From Candidatus Saccharimonadota bacterium (GTDB taxonomy: Bacteria; Patescibacteriota; Saccharimonadia; Saccharimonadales; Saccharimonadaceae), in contig JAFWBV010000009.1 in the NCBI GenBank assembly GCA_017506895.1, forward strand, positions 1 through 45,957: a stretch of DNA of 45,957 nucleotides. Direction: 5' to 3'. Shown here one piece after another: positions 33,777 through 42,786 of this stretch. Position numbers and translations under genes: made by a program. Each line of letters starts with the position of its first letter. The stretch's first letter is position 1. Under the pieces are notes generated by a model. That model searched no databases, was not told the origin of the DNA, and saw only the letters and a program-made list of their open reading frames with translations.

Positions 33777-36700
33777 ATGGATAGCGAAAAAGATAATCGT
33801 ACGGATACTTCTGGCAATGCGAAACTTGACGTTGCGCCAGAAAATCCTGTACCAGAAAAAAATAGAAACATCAAGCGAAACAGACCCAAACGTAGCGAAG
33901 ATGGAATCTCCTACGGAGCCGGAAAAGAGAACCCCATAACTGCAGATGAGCTTGCTGCGGCTTTCGTAGGCCCTGAACAGGAAAGTACTAAGTCAATAGT
34001 AAGCAACCAAGAAGCCCCGGGGCCGGAAAAAGCAAACCTTCCTAATTTGGGAATACCAGAAGATGAAAAAAGCGAAAATACTATAAAAAATGATTCGGAT
34101 CTTCCGACTGAAAAAGAAGTTATTGCAGCTTTTGTAGGTCTCGAACAAGAGAAAAATGATTCCACGGAAGAATCTAAAAGCGATGAAAATGAAAGTACTA
34201 CGGAATCATCGGCTATCGCTTCTGGATTTACCGGAAAAAAATCTCGCAAAGTCGCTATCGTGTCTGCAATTTGTGCCACCGCCGCTATCATTGGTGGCAT
34301 TGTATTAATAACTTCAAATTCCAATCCAGACAAAGGATCTGAGCCAGTAGTTGCTGTAACAGATTTAACGGACGAGCAAAAAGAAAAACTTGGAATTGAA
34401 CCAGAAAAGGAAGAGGCCGTGGATAATTCCGAGATAGAAGACAAGGATAATTATTCCGAAGAGTATAAAAAATATCTTGAACTTTCTGACGAAGAAAAAG
34501 CCAATCTCGAGGTTATTCCACGTAAAGAAGAAGTGCCTGATGAGAAAATTAATGAGATAAAGGAAGATACAGATGAAGAAGTAATCGCTTCGCTTCCCGA
34601 AAAATTTGATCTTAGAGATGTCATTGATATTACTGTTGGCAATCAGGGAGGCTATGGACTTTGCTGGGATTACGCTTCCAGCACGGCAGTAGAAACTCAC
34701 CTTAAACTTCGCGGAATTGACTACAACCCATCTGAACTACAGATTGATTTTTTGTCTTCTAATCTGATGTATGGAGGTCGTAATCTGCATGATGGCGGTA
34801 CATTCCAGTATTTTGCTGATATGGCTGCTTCCATTGGTACAATTTCAGAAGAGAAGTTTTCAAGTTTGGGTATAAACCCAGATGGTTTTTATGGTGGAAG
34901 TAATACAAATTTGGATTACTTCAAGCTCGCAAAGAACGACACTCCACTCTATGTAACAAAAACCGTCGATTTCCCATCGATTTACAAATACAAAGGTGAA
35001 GTATCCGATAAGACAGAAGAAGAGCTGAAAGAGTTTCGCGATTTAGTTAAAGCGCATATTATGACGAACGGATCACTCTACACCGCAGTCGCTGGTCCAT
35101 GGGGCTTCGATGTTCCGCGATATTGCGAAAATAGTGGAAATGGTTGTTACATGAATCATGCTATGGCGATTATTGGCTGGGATGATAATTACCCTAAAGA
35201 GAACTTCGCAAAAGTTGACGAGAATGGCAATCGTACTAGCGGTACGCCAGAACACGACGGAGCATACCTTATCCTAAATTCTTGGGGTAAAGAATGGAAC
35301 GGATCTGGCGCAAAAGATGGTGTTTATTACATCTCCTATGATGAATACGACGTAGAATCACAACTATCAGGCATAGTCTCAACATCGCTCGATAATACAA
35401 AGAAAATCGACTCCATTGCGTCAAAAACTGCAAAGGATTTAGTTAAAGAAAAACTCAGTTTCTATATTATTGAGGAAGATGGAGAAGAATATATTTCTGA
35501 CTACGCGCTGGATCGGGTTTCGTATTTAGATTTATCGTCTCGCGGCCTAACAGACTATGACCTGAAAGGCATTACGGAAACATTCTCGAACATTTCGTCA
35601 TTAAAGATTACAGACAATAATATTTCCGATTTATCATCACTCGCAAATCTTAATAATCTCTATGGGGTTTATTTCTCGAAAAATAATGTAGAAGATATTT
35701 CCGTCCTTTGTTCTATGGATAAAGTAAATGGCCTTGATTTAAGTTATAATAGAATAACTGACATAAGTTGTTTAGAGGGCAAACTTGGTGATTATGCATA
35801 TCTTGATATTTCCGGTAATACAGGTATAACTGGCTTTGAAAAACTCAATACTCTCTATGGCTTAACCGCAAATGAGATAGGTCTAGAAAGCCTTGAGTCG
35901 ATCAGCGGTCTCAATAAACTTACATCTCTTTCGGTACGTAACAACAATATCAAAAGTTTGGCAGGATTGAATACGAACGAAGAGGCGTTTTATGACCTCG
36001 ATTTATCTGGCAATAAAGAATTAACAGATCTTACTTTTGATAAACCAGTGTATCATCTCTCAATAAAAGATTCTGGGCTGACAGATATTTCTATCCTAAA
36101 TAACATAGAAGCTAATATGGTGCTTGCTAGTGGTAATAGCTTTGGCGATTTGTCGAGTTTTAACAATGACAAAATACTACAGTTAGACCTTTCTGGGAAC
36201 AAAAACCTCTCTAATTTGTCGTCACTCAGCACCGTTAAAAGTCTTAATCTTTCAGATTGCGGAATCGCCTCATTGTCAGAAATAGGCGAGCTAGATGGGA
36301 TTGAGACACTAACATTGAATAATAATGAAATAGGTTCTCTTGACGGAGCAGAAAACCTTTCGAAGATAGCCTCCCTCAATATCGCTAATAATAAGCTAAC
36401 CTCACTTGATGGCATAGAAAAGCTCGAAAACCTGACAAGCCTCAATGTTGCTGAAAATCAGATTTCATCATTGGATGGTTTGTCAAAGCTATCAAAACTT
36501 ACTACTCTTTCAGCAGACAACAACATAATTTCTGATGCGGACGAGCTGGTTGACATGGAGAACCTATATTTCTTATCATTGAGCAATAATAGGTTGAGTT
36601 CTGTGCCAAACTTCACAACTCAAGCCGATTTGTATCTAACATTTGAGAATAACCCGATTGAGAACGTCGTAATCCCTAAAGCAGTTGCTACAATAAACTT

Positions 36701-37202
36701 AAAGGACTGTGGTGTTAAATCTATCGATTATTCACAAGTAGAAAAACTAACGAATGTAACTTTAGAGGGTAATCCAGATTGGAACGAATACCGTGATTTG
36801 ATTTCTAAATCGATGCTCGGGCAACAAAAACTTGGCAGGTCGTATCCTTATATTAATATCTCAACTGATTACAATTTCTCGAAAGAAGAGCTGAATGATT
36901 TGGATGGTATCCCGGGATTGTTTGGCAGTGCTAGTTGGTATCTAAGTCTAAAAGAATACGCGAATGAACTTGAAAAGTCTTCGGATGGAATAGTTAACTT
37001 AGAAAATTATCCTAGCGAAAGGGCCATGTTTATGTCTCTGCTAAAAAATGGCACGAGCTTAGATGGTTTTACGGTGGATCGGGCTGCCACAAAGCTTACT
37101 CTGTCAGATAGCTCCGCCGACTCACTTTCTCTAGAACAATGGACAAGGATTAATAATAATACTCATTTATCTACCAATAAGATAGTGTTTTATTTCCAAT
37201 AA
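33777..37202 (+). CDS. membrane-anchored papain-family cysteine protease with leucine-rich repeats
   Basis: 1141 residues. A disordered acidic N-terminal part (1-157) is probably cytoplasmic and contains a duplicated motif E-[LV]-x-A-A-F-V-G-x-E-Q-E (58-69 and 114-125). One membrane helix follows (about 159-180), then a linker. The C1 peptidase domain begins LPEKFDLRD (about 273). Its catalytic set is visible: Gln290, Cys296 (YGLCWDYAS), His461 (MNHAMAIIGW) and Asn501 (LNSWGKEW). From about 575 to 1000 come many internalin-type leucine-rich repeats of about 22 residues (for example LTSLNVAENQISSLDGLSKL), then a C-terminal part without membrane helix. It is probably exposed at the surface, the repeats choosing a protein target and the protease cutting. 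No C1-LRR fusion of this kind is known to me. Confidence 0.85.
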   Translation: MDSEKDNRTDTSGNAKLDVAPENPVPEKNRNIKRNRPKRSEDGISYGAGKENPITADELAAAFVGPEQESTKSIVSNQEAPGPEKANLPNLGIPEDEKSENTIKNDSDLPTEKEVIAAFVGLEQEKNDSTEESKSDENESTTESSAIASGFTGKKSRKVAIVSAICATAAIIGGIVLITSNSNPDKGSEPVVAVTDLTDEQKEKLGIEPEKEEAVDNSEIEDKDNYSEEYKKYLELSDEEKANLEVIPRKEEVPDEKINEIKEDTDEEVIASLPEKFDLRDVIDITVGNQGGYGLCWDYASSTAVETHLKLRGIDYNPSELQIDFLSSNLMYGGRNLHDGGTFQYFADMAASIGTISEEKFSSLGINPDGFYGGSNTNLDYFKLAKNDTPLYVTKTVDFPSIYKYKGEVSDKTEEELKEFRDLVKAHIMTNGSLYTAVAGPWGFDVPRYCENSGNGCYMNHAMAIIGWDDNYPKENFAKVDENGNRTSGTPEHDGAYLILNSWGKEWNGSGAKDGVYYISYDEYDVESQLSGIVSTSLDNTKKIDSIASKTAKDLVKEKLSFYIIEEDGEEYISDYALDRVSYLDLSSRGLTDYDLKGITETFSNISSLKITDNNISDLSSLANLNNLYGVYFSKNNVEDISVLCSMDKVNGLDLSYNRITDISCLEGKLGDYAYLDISGNTGITGFEKLNTLYGLTANEIGLESLESISGLNKLTSLSVRNNNIKSLAGLNTNEEAFYDLDLSGNKELTDLTFDKPVYHLSIKDSGLTDISILNNIEANMVLASGNSFGDLSSFNNDKILQLDLSGNKNLSNLSSLSTVKSLNLSDCGIASLSEIGELDGIETLTLNNNEIGSLDGAENLSKIASLNIANNKLTSLDGIEKLENLTSLNVAENQISSLDGLSKLSKLTTLSADNNIISDADELVDMENLYFLSLSNNRLSSVPNFTTQADLYLTFENNPIENVVIPKAVATINLKDCGVKSIDYSQVEKLTNVTLEGNPDWNEYRDLISKSMLGQQKLGRSYPYINISTDYNFSKEELNDLDGIPGLFGSASWYLSLKEYANELEKSSDGIVNLENYPSERAMFMSLLKNGTSLDGFTVDRAATKLTLSDSSADSLSLEQWTRINNNTHLSTNKIVFYFQ

Positions 37203-37353
37203 ATATATCTTACGTTTTAAGGCCTAGTTGTTTAGGGTATTAACAGACATTTTTATAGGGTTAAAATATGTATTTTTTGGCAGTTTTTTGCCATAATAAT
37301 GCGCAATTTTTGTGCTCTGTTGTTGCAAGGTACTTAACAGAGATTTATCACTA

Positions 37354-37375
37354 AAAAATCGGCCAAAATGCCGAG
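37354..37375 (-). terminator. tRNA-Met intrinsic terminator
   Basis: TCGGC-ATTTTG-GCCGA on the minus strand followed by six T, about 13 bases after the tRNA CCA end. Confidence 0.8.
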
Positions 37376-37387
37376 TTAGATAAAACT

Positions 37388-37464
37388 TGGTGGTACCGGG
37401 TGGTCTTGAACCACCGACCTTGGGCTTATGAGTCCCACGCTCTAACCAGCTGAGCTACGGTACC
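37388..37464 (-). tRNA. tRNA-Met (anticodon CAT)
   Basis: 77 bases with the CCA end encoded. All arms fold: acceptor GGTACCG with CGGTACC, D arm GCTC/GAGC, T arm GGTGG/CCACC with loop TTCAAGA. The anticodon loop is CTCATAA, so the anticodon is CAT; one mismatch (A-G) closes the anticodon stem. The paired first base pair G-C argues for elongator Met rather than initiator. A tRNA-Ile2 with modified C34 cannot be excluded. Confidence 0.88.
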
Positions 37465-37495
37465 ATGTGATGTATTATAACATAAAAAATTGATT

Positions 37496-37572
37496 TGGTA
37501 CACCCAGGAGGATTTGAACCTCTAACCTTCAGCTCCGGAAGCTGACGCTCTATCCAGTTGAGCTATGGGTGC
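37496..37572 (-). tRNA. tRNA-Arg (anticodon CCG)
   Basis: 77 bases with the CCA end encoded. Acceptor GCACCCA with TGGGTGT, D arm GCTC/GAGC, anticodon stem TCAGC/GCTGA around TTCCGGA, giving anticodon CCG (CGG codons). The T arm AGAGG/CCTCC has one outer A-C mismatch. A TATAAT lies upstream, about 37575-37590, and another between the two tRNAs. Confidence 0.9.
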
Positions 37573-37683
37573 ATTATATGAATTATATCGCACCTGTGGA
37601 TAAATCCAAATTTTTTAAGCTAAATTATTGTGTAAAAGTCTGAAATATAGATATGATGACCAGTTTTTTTATGATGCTTGTGT

Positions 37684-37689
37684 TATAAT
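37684..37689 (+). promoter_or_regulatory. extended -10 box of the FISUMP protein gene
   Basis: TGT-TATAAT with six bases to the ATG at 37696; leaderless start predicted. It rules out the earlier start at 37678. Confidence 0.65.
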
Positions 37690-37695
37690 AGAGAC

Positions 37696-40584
37696 ATGAA
37701 TGTGTGGAGAAATAGGTTTTTGATCTTGTTGTCTATTTTCTTTGCTTCATTAATTGGTTTTTGGGGTAATTGTGCTTTTGCTGAAGATGAAATTATCTTA
37801 TCTATTTCTGATGATTCGGCAGAGATGAATCTCTTTCAAGGGCAGTTCGGAGAAGAGTCACAGACCATCACGGTCTCAACTACAAATATTGCTGGATACA
37901 CAATTGGAATGAGAACGACTGGGTCGAGTAGTGCTTTGACTAATGTCGCTGACAGCAATTATGAGATTCCAACTTTTGTTTTGCCAAGTGGCAGTGAAAG
38001 TATTCCGGTTGATGAACTTGGTGATGGGTATGGATATAGCATTGACGGTGGCCAGAATTATTTACCAATTCCGGAGCCAGCTATAAATGCGAAGACTCTA
38101 TTTAAGACTACGACCGATGGTGCGAATACACATGAATTGACTTTTGGAATAAAGGTTCCGTATGATGCTGTGGCGGGGACATACACGAATACTTTTGTGA
38201 TTGAAGCGGTGGCGAATTTGGAGCCTTGCGCGATGGAGAGCATTTGTTATTTCGGAAATGGAGATGATGGTGATGGCGTGATGGAGGATCAAGAAGATGT
38301 GGTGTCTGGTAGCAGTGCAATGCTGACGCCGAGTAATTTTTCGAAGCCTGGATATGGGTTTGTAGGATGGAATACAGCGATGGATGGCACAGGAACGGAT
38401 TACGGACCGAGCCAGACGATTACGGTGGGAGATTTGTCAGAGGAAGGATTACAACTATATGCTAAATGGGTGCAATCGGCGGGGGATTTACAGGGATGGA
38501 GAGGCTGTGATACGATGAATGTGGGTGACGTGACGGCGCTTACGGATACAAGAGACGGTAATACTTATGCTGTGGCGAAGTATTTGGATGGGAAGTGTTG
38601 GATGATGGAGAACTTGCGACTTGACTTGTCGGACACGGATGTGACGATTAGTACACAAAATACTAATAAACCGACAAGCGATTTTATGACGGCTGCGAAT
38701 GCACATCCGGCTTCGTCAGATAGTTTTTGCGCTGGTAATAATGCAGGATGCGTGGATAGAGTGCTTCATAATACTAATAATATAAATCGGAATAAGCCTG
38801 CGTCCTCTACCGCGAATAATTCTAATAGTTCTTGGTACTCTTATGGAGTGTATTATAATTATTTCACGGCGACGGCGGGAAACGGTGGATTCAGTTTGAC
38901 CACGAAGGGAGCACAAGTAAATGGTGATATTTGTCCGATGGGGTGGAGATTGCCTACAGGGTATGCCAAGTCCAATGATTTGGGTACGCTTGACGTAGCA
39001 TATGGAGGTACGGGTGTAAAGCAGGAAACAGACGAAGAAGGAGCTCTTGCTTCGGAGCGATGGCGAGCCTATCCGCTTAATCAGATATATAGTGGTGAGC
39101 AAAAAGAGTCGAGTGGTTATAACAGGGGAAATTCTGCAGGGATGAACTCTGCTAGCAACTATACGTCAATTTCGGTCTATAACTTGTGGGTCAGAGCGGC
39201 GGGTGTGAGTATGACTGGAAATAATACATCAAAACTACGTGGTCAGACGGTGCGTTGCTTGGCTAAAGACGTTATAGATATAGTTGGAAATGTTCATTAT
39301 GAAAGCAATGGTGGTACTGGCACGATGACTGATCAAACAAATGTGAATTTTGCAACTGCCGTTGCTTCCAGTAATCAATATACGAGGGCGAATTATAGGT
39401 TTACGGGCTGGAATACGAGTGCAAATGGGTCGGGTGTGGCGGTATCGGAAGGAGGTGCTCTTGACACAGCGGCAACTACATTGCATCTTTCGGATGGTGA
39501 CACGATGACGCTTTATGCGATGTGGCAGCCGATTTATCGTGTAGTGTATGCTGATAATGGTGCGGACGCTGGCTCGATGGCGAGCGTGACGCAAGAGAAT
39601 GTACCAAATAGCTTTAACTTGATAGCTTCAAATTATTCGAAAGATGGATATGGATTTGCAGGGTGGAGCGCAGATGCGAATGCGGGAACTAAACTGCTGA
39701 ACCATGAATCTGTGACGGTGTATGGGCCAAATCAAGTAGTGAAGTTAGATAATACATTTACTAGTAATGCGGATGCTAATAATCAGATTACGCTTTATGC
39801 GGTGTGGTTGCCGGCGGATACAACTGATACAATGCAGAGCTTTAGCAGTACCCGTTGTGCCACGATGAATACTGGTGAGTATTTGGCGCTTCGGGATGAG
39901 CGTGATAGTGATGTGTATGCGGTAACGAAACTGGCGGATGGTCATTGTTGGATGACAGAGAATTTGAGGCTGATGCCTTCGGCAGTGGCGTTTAGTACTA
40001 CTAATACAAATGGCCCGACTGCTGATTTTATCGACGAGGCTCCTTTGTCGCAAGATTCTACTACACTTTGTAATACTGACAATGCGGCTTGTATCGATCA
40101 GGTATTGTTTAATGCGAATGATATTAATAGAGGTAGTAGCATGACGCCTTCACCTAGTGATGACGGTACCATTTATTCCTGGTATAGTTATGGTGTGATG
40201 TATGGCTGGTATACGGCTACGGCGGGTAACGGTGATTACGCGATGTCGAGTGGCAATGTAGCCGGAGATATCTGCCCAGCGGGATGGAGATTACCGACTG
40301 GTGGCGGAAGTGGGGAATATGTGAGTTTAACGAATGCAGTAGGTGGGGCAAACAATATGGAAAAGAATAACAAGTTGCTGGCATTTCCGAATAACTTCAT
40401 CTATTCCGGTGATTATAATTATAATACTAGTGGCGGGCGAGGTACCTATGGTAGGTATTGGAGTGCGACGCCGAATGGTAGGATAAAAGCATATCGGTTG
40501 GGTGTGGCGCTATCTAACTGGGTGACACCGGATGGCTCATGGAATAAGTGGGATGCGTTTGCGGTGAGATGTATTTTGAAATAA
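37696..40584 (+). CDS. secreted surface protein with FISUMP domains and InlB-type repeats
   Basis: 962 residues. Signal peptide with AFA-ED cleavage near residue 29. An N-terminal beta domain (about 30-185) has FVIEAVANLEPC at its end. InlB B-type repeats follow (FVGWNTAMDGTGTDY ... LYAKW, about 195-262). FISUMP domain one runs from about 268 (GCDTMNVGD, then GKCWMMENLRLDL and ICPMGWRLPTG) to about 525. Two more InlB-type repeats follow (FTGWNTSANGSG; FAGWSADANAG), then FISUMP domain two from about 718 (RCATMNTGE, GHCWMTENLRL, ICPAGWRLPTG) to the end. FISUMP (Fibrobacter succinogenes major paralogous domain) proteins are surface adhesin-like proteins. No anchor is seen at the C-terminus. The duplication shows internal repeat expansion. 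Confidence 0.85.
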   Translation: MNVWRNRFLILLSIFFASLIGFWGNCAFAEDEIILSISDDSAEMNLFQGQFGEESQTITVSTTNIAGYTIGMRTTGSSSALTNVADSNYEIPTFVLPSGSESIPVDELGDGYGYSIDGGQNYLPIPEPAINAKTLFKTTTDGANTHELTFGIKVPYDAVAGTYTNTFVIEAVANLEPCAMESICYFGNGDDGDGVMEDQEDVVSGSSAMLTPSNFSKPGYGFVGWNTAMDGTGTDYGPSQTITVGDLSEEGLQLYAKWVQSAGDLQGWRGCDTMNVGDVTALTDTRDGNTYAVAKYLDGKCWMMENLRLDLSDTDVTISTQNTNKPTSDFMTAANAHPASSDSFCAGNNAGCVDRVLHNTNNINRNKPASSTANNSNSSWYSYGVYYNYFTATAGNGGFSLTTKGAQVNGDICPMGWRLPTGYAKSNDLGTLDVAYGGTGVKQETDEEGALASERWRAYPLNQIYSGEQKESSGYNRGNSAGMNSASNYTSISVYNLWVRAAGVSMTGNNTSKLRGQTVRCLAKDVIDIVGNVHYESNGGTGTMTDQTNVNFATAVASSNQYTRANYRFTGWNTSANGSGVAVSEGGALDTAATTLHLSDGDTMTLYAMWQPIYRVVYADNGADAGSMASVTQENVPNSFNLIASNYSKDGYGFAGWSADANAGTKLLNHESVTVYGPNQVVKLDNTFTSNADANNQITLYAVWLPADTTDTMQSFSSTRCATMNTGEYLALRDERDSDVYAVTKLADGHCWMTENLRLMPSAVAFSTTNTNGPTADFIDEAPLSQDSTTLCNTDNAACIDQVLFNANDINRGSSMTPSPSDDGTIYSWYSYGVMYGWYTATAGNGDYAMSSGNVAGDICPAGWRLPTGGGSGEYVSLTNAVGGANNMEKNNKLLAFPNNFIYSGDYNYNTSGGRGTYGRYWSATPNGRIKAYRLGVALSNWVTPDGSWNKWDAFAVRCILK

Positions 40585-40661
40585 TGAACGCGATTTTTGT
40601 ACAATTTTATTAAACTTATGTTATTATAATATTAGTAAATAAGTATAAGCGAGGATACTAA

Positions 40662-41633
40662 ATGAAAAAAATTTCTTATTATTTGGCTGGCGTTGCACTG
40701 GCTGCTGCATTTTTAATGCCGACTAGTGTTTTTGCAGATGACTTAGAACCTGAATTAGATGAACAGCCTGAACCAACTTTTACTATGACATTTGATTTTA
40801 ATGGTGGCGCTACTTTTGATGGACAGGATACGCTCACGCGAGAAGGTGTTAGCTATGCGCCAATGCTTAATGAAGATTTTCTTATTTCTTGTATTGATCA
40901 CGATGCTGAAAACGATGATTGTCATTCGCTAGATGTAAAAAAAGGTAAAGAATTTGATTATGTTACAGTAAATGATGTTCGCTATGAATTTGGTGCTGAT
41001 GAAGGCTTTATGTTTAATCAAGATACTGTTATTAAATATTTCTGGGCCGACAAGGAACTTGTAGATTACACTGTAGAGGATGAAGGTGGTAATTCTATTG
41101 CTTTTAGTGGCGAAGAAGACCACCATTACAATTTAAATATTAATAAATTCTCTTTTTCGATGACGGACGAGGAGTTAGCGGCGTTAGAGATTGACAAAGC
41201 GGAATATGAAGCGGGTAAAGCTGCTATTACTGATGCCGTCAAAGAATATGGTCCGGTTGTTTTATACCTTGAGATTGAAGTTTATGATGAAGATGATCGA
41301 CTAATTACTGAAGGTCCATTTGATATTAAAATTAAATATACTGAAGACATGGCTGGTTTTGATTCTTATAAACTAGTTTATGTTAATTTAAATGATGACG
41401 GTACTGTTACGGTTGAGGAAGGGGTTTCCCTTACTCTTAACGAGGAAGGCACTTATTTGACAGGTACTTTAAATCATCTTAGTGGATATGCACTTGTCGG
41501 TGTTACCAATGCTCCAGGCGCTCCGGATACCGGTAAGTCTATAAATGTTTCTAATGCTTCGTTTTCTCTGTTTGCTCTTATTGGCACATTTGCTATCGCT
41601 GGAATTGCGATTGTTCTAAAGATATTCAATTAA
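40662..41633 (+). CDS. secreted surface protein with C-terminal APDTG tail
   Basis: 323 residues. Signal peptide ending SVFA-DD near residue 25. An acidic extracellular body of about 250 residues has one Cys pair (SCIDHDAENDDC) and no recognised family. The end has APDTG (287-291), a linker of about 10 residues, a hydrophobic helix and KIFN, a sorting-signal-like layout shared with 1786 and 4200. GAGGA precedes the ATG. It lies after the FISUMP gene with a TATAAT at 40625-40630 between them. Confidence 0.7.
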   Translation: MKKISYYLAGVALAAAFLMPTSVFADDLEPELDEQPEPTFTMTFDFNGGATFDGQDTLTREGVSYAPMLNEDFLISCIDHDAENDDCHSLDVKKGKEFDYVTVNDVRYEFGADEGFMFNQDTVIKYFWADKELVDYTVEDEGGNSIAFSGEEDHHYNLNINKFSFSMTDEELAALEIDKAEYEAGKAAITDAVKEYGPVVLYLEIEVYDEDDRLITEGPFDIKIKYTEDMAGFDSYKLVYVNLNDDGTVTVEEGVSLTLNEEGTYLTGTLNHLSGYALVGVTNAPGAPDTGKSINVSNASFSLFALIGTFAIAGIAIVLKIFN

Positions 41634-41804
41634 AAAGTGTTTGGCGTAGCATCCGCTTTAACTTTTTGGTGCAATTTTGCAAATTTCTTTGATTTGATTA
41701 TATCATACTGCTTGTTTTAACTATTATGTGTGGTTCTGATTGTGATAATAAATAGTTATTTGTTTTGTTTAGATGTAGTTTTTGACATTATTTGATTTTC
41801 GTGG

Positions 41805-41834
41805 TTTACATCGTTTATATGAACATGTTACAAT
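41805..41834 (+). promoter_or_regulatory. promoter of the DUF4282-like gene
   Basis: TTTACA (41805-41810), 18 bases, TACAAT (41829-41834) with TGT extension. AAAGGAG lies before the ATG at 41870. Confidence 0.6.
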
Positions 41835-41869
41835 GGTGATATAGTGCTAATGATTTTTGAAAGGAGAAT

Positions 41870-42547
41870 ATGTTTTTATTAGAAAATAAAAGCGCTACCA
41901 ATAGTGCTGGTGGCGGTTATGGATCAAGTTTTTCTGGTGGTATAGTTGGTTCTAGCGGTGGGATCCAGCCAGCAGTATTACTGACAGTAGGAGCTATTGC
42001 TTTAATTACTGCTATAGTGGTATTTTTTTTCGTAGTTCAAAGGAAAAAAAGTTTTAAAGGAAGATTTGCTAACTGGATAAAGGAATTTTTAAATTTTCGT
42101 TCAATTTTAGTTGCGGGTATTATTAAAGTTTTGTACATATTTTTTGCTGTCTTTTTGACGATAATGAGTTTTATTATAATGTTTCAGGGTAAAGATGATG
42201 AAGTTTTACCGATGATTTTGACTGGGTTAGCTTCGTTGATAATCGGCAATATTTTACTTAGGGTTATGTTGGAGCTAACTATGGCTCTGATTGTGGTATG
42301 GGAAAATACTTCAGATATTAGATTATTGTTAGTGAAAAGAGATGAATTGTTTAAGGGTGATGACAATAGTTCACAGAAAAAGGAAGAGATTATCAACAAA
42401 GAGCAGCCGGAGACTGGAGAACCTATCATAGAAACGCCAGCTGAGAAGGAGCGGTCAATAGCCGTACAGCAGCCTGAAAACACACAGCCGGATTCGAGCC
42501 AGCAGCAACAGACTCCAGAAACTCCTAGTGCGCCTATAGTACAGTAA
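41870..42547 (+). CDS. DUF4282-like membrane protein with disordered Pro/Gln tail
   Basis: 225 residues. A Gly/Ser-rich start, then one helix (about 33-55), a basic link, then the pair FRSILVAGIIKVLYIFFAVFL and MILTGLASLIIGNILLRVMLE followed by VVWENTSDIRLL, resembling the DUF4282 two-helix unit. The last 60 residues are Glu/Gln/Pro/Thr-rich and disordered. It has its own promoter and a strong ribosome site. Function unknown. Confidence 0.6.
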   Translation: MFLLENKSATNSAGGGYGSSFSGGIVGSSGGIQPAVLLTVGAIALITAIVVFFFVVQRKKSFKGRFANWIKEFLNFRSILVAGIIKVLYIFFAVFLTIMSFIIMFQGKDDEVLPMILTGLASLIIGNILLRVMLELTMALIVVWENTSDIRLLLVKRDELFKGDDNSSQKKEEIINKEQPETGEPIIETPAEKERSIAVQQPENTQPDSSQQQQTPETPSAPIVQ

Positions 42548-42633
42548 TTCAATCAGTATGTTTTTAAAAAGAGCGACAACAATCTATACAATAATATTGA
42601 TGCTAATATAAGGGGACATTATAATTATAAGCA

Positions 42634-42753
42634 TTGATTGTGATTGTTTCTATCGTTGCAGTAGCAATAATAACGGGCGTAGCGGTGATAACTGTCTGCT
42701 ATTATAAAAATCGTAAGAAGAAACAAAAAAATGATAAAATAGCTATATACTAA
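42634..42753 (+). CDS. possible tiny membrane protein (TTG start)
   Basis: 39 codons from a TTG at 42634, eight bases after TATAAT (42620-42625). It reads as one hydrophobic helix (IVSIVAVAIITGVAVITVCYY) and a basic tail (KNRKKKQKNDK), a believable single-pass mini-protein. There is no ATG and no ribosome site. It could also be the end of a lost surface protein. Confidence 0.35.
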   Translation: MIVIVSIVAVAIITGVAVITVCYYKNRKKKQKNDKIAIY

Positions 42754-42786
42754 ACATTAAGTATTTAGCAAGGAGGTCTCTACATT

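Noticed and set aside
33911-34444. 177-residue antisense frame under the protease gene
   Set aside because: Shadow of an acidic disordered sense region; no start signals.
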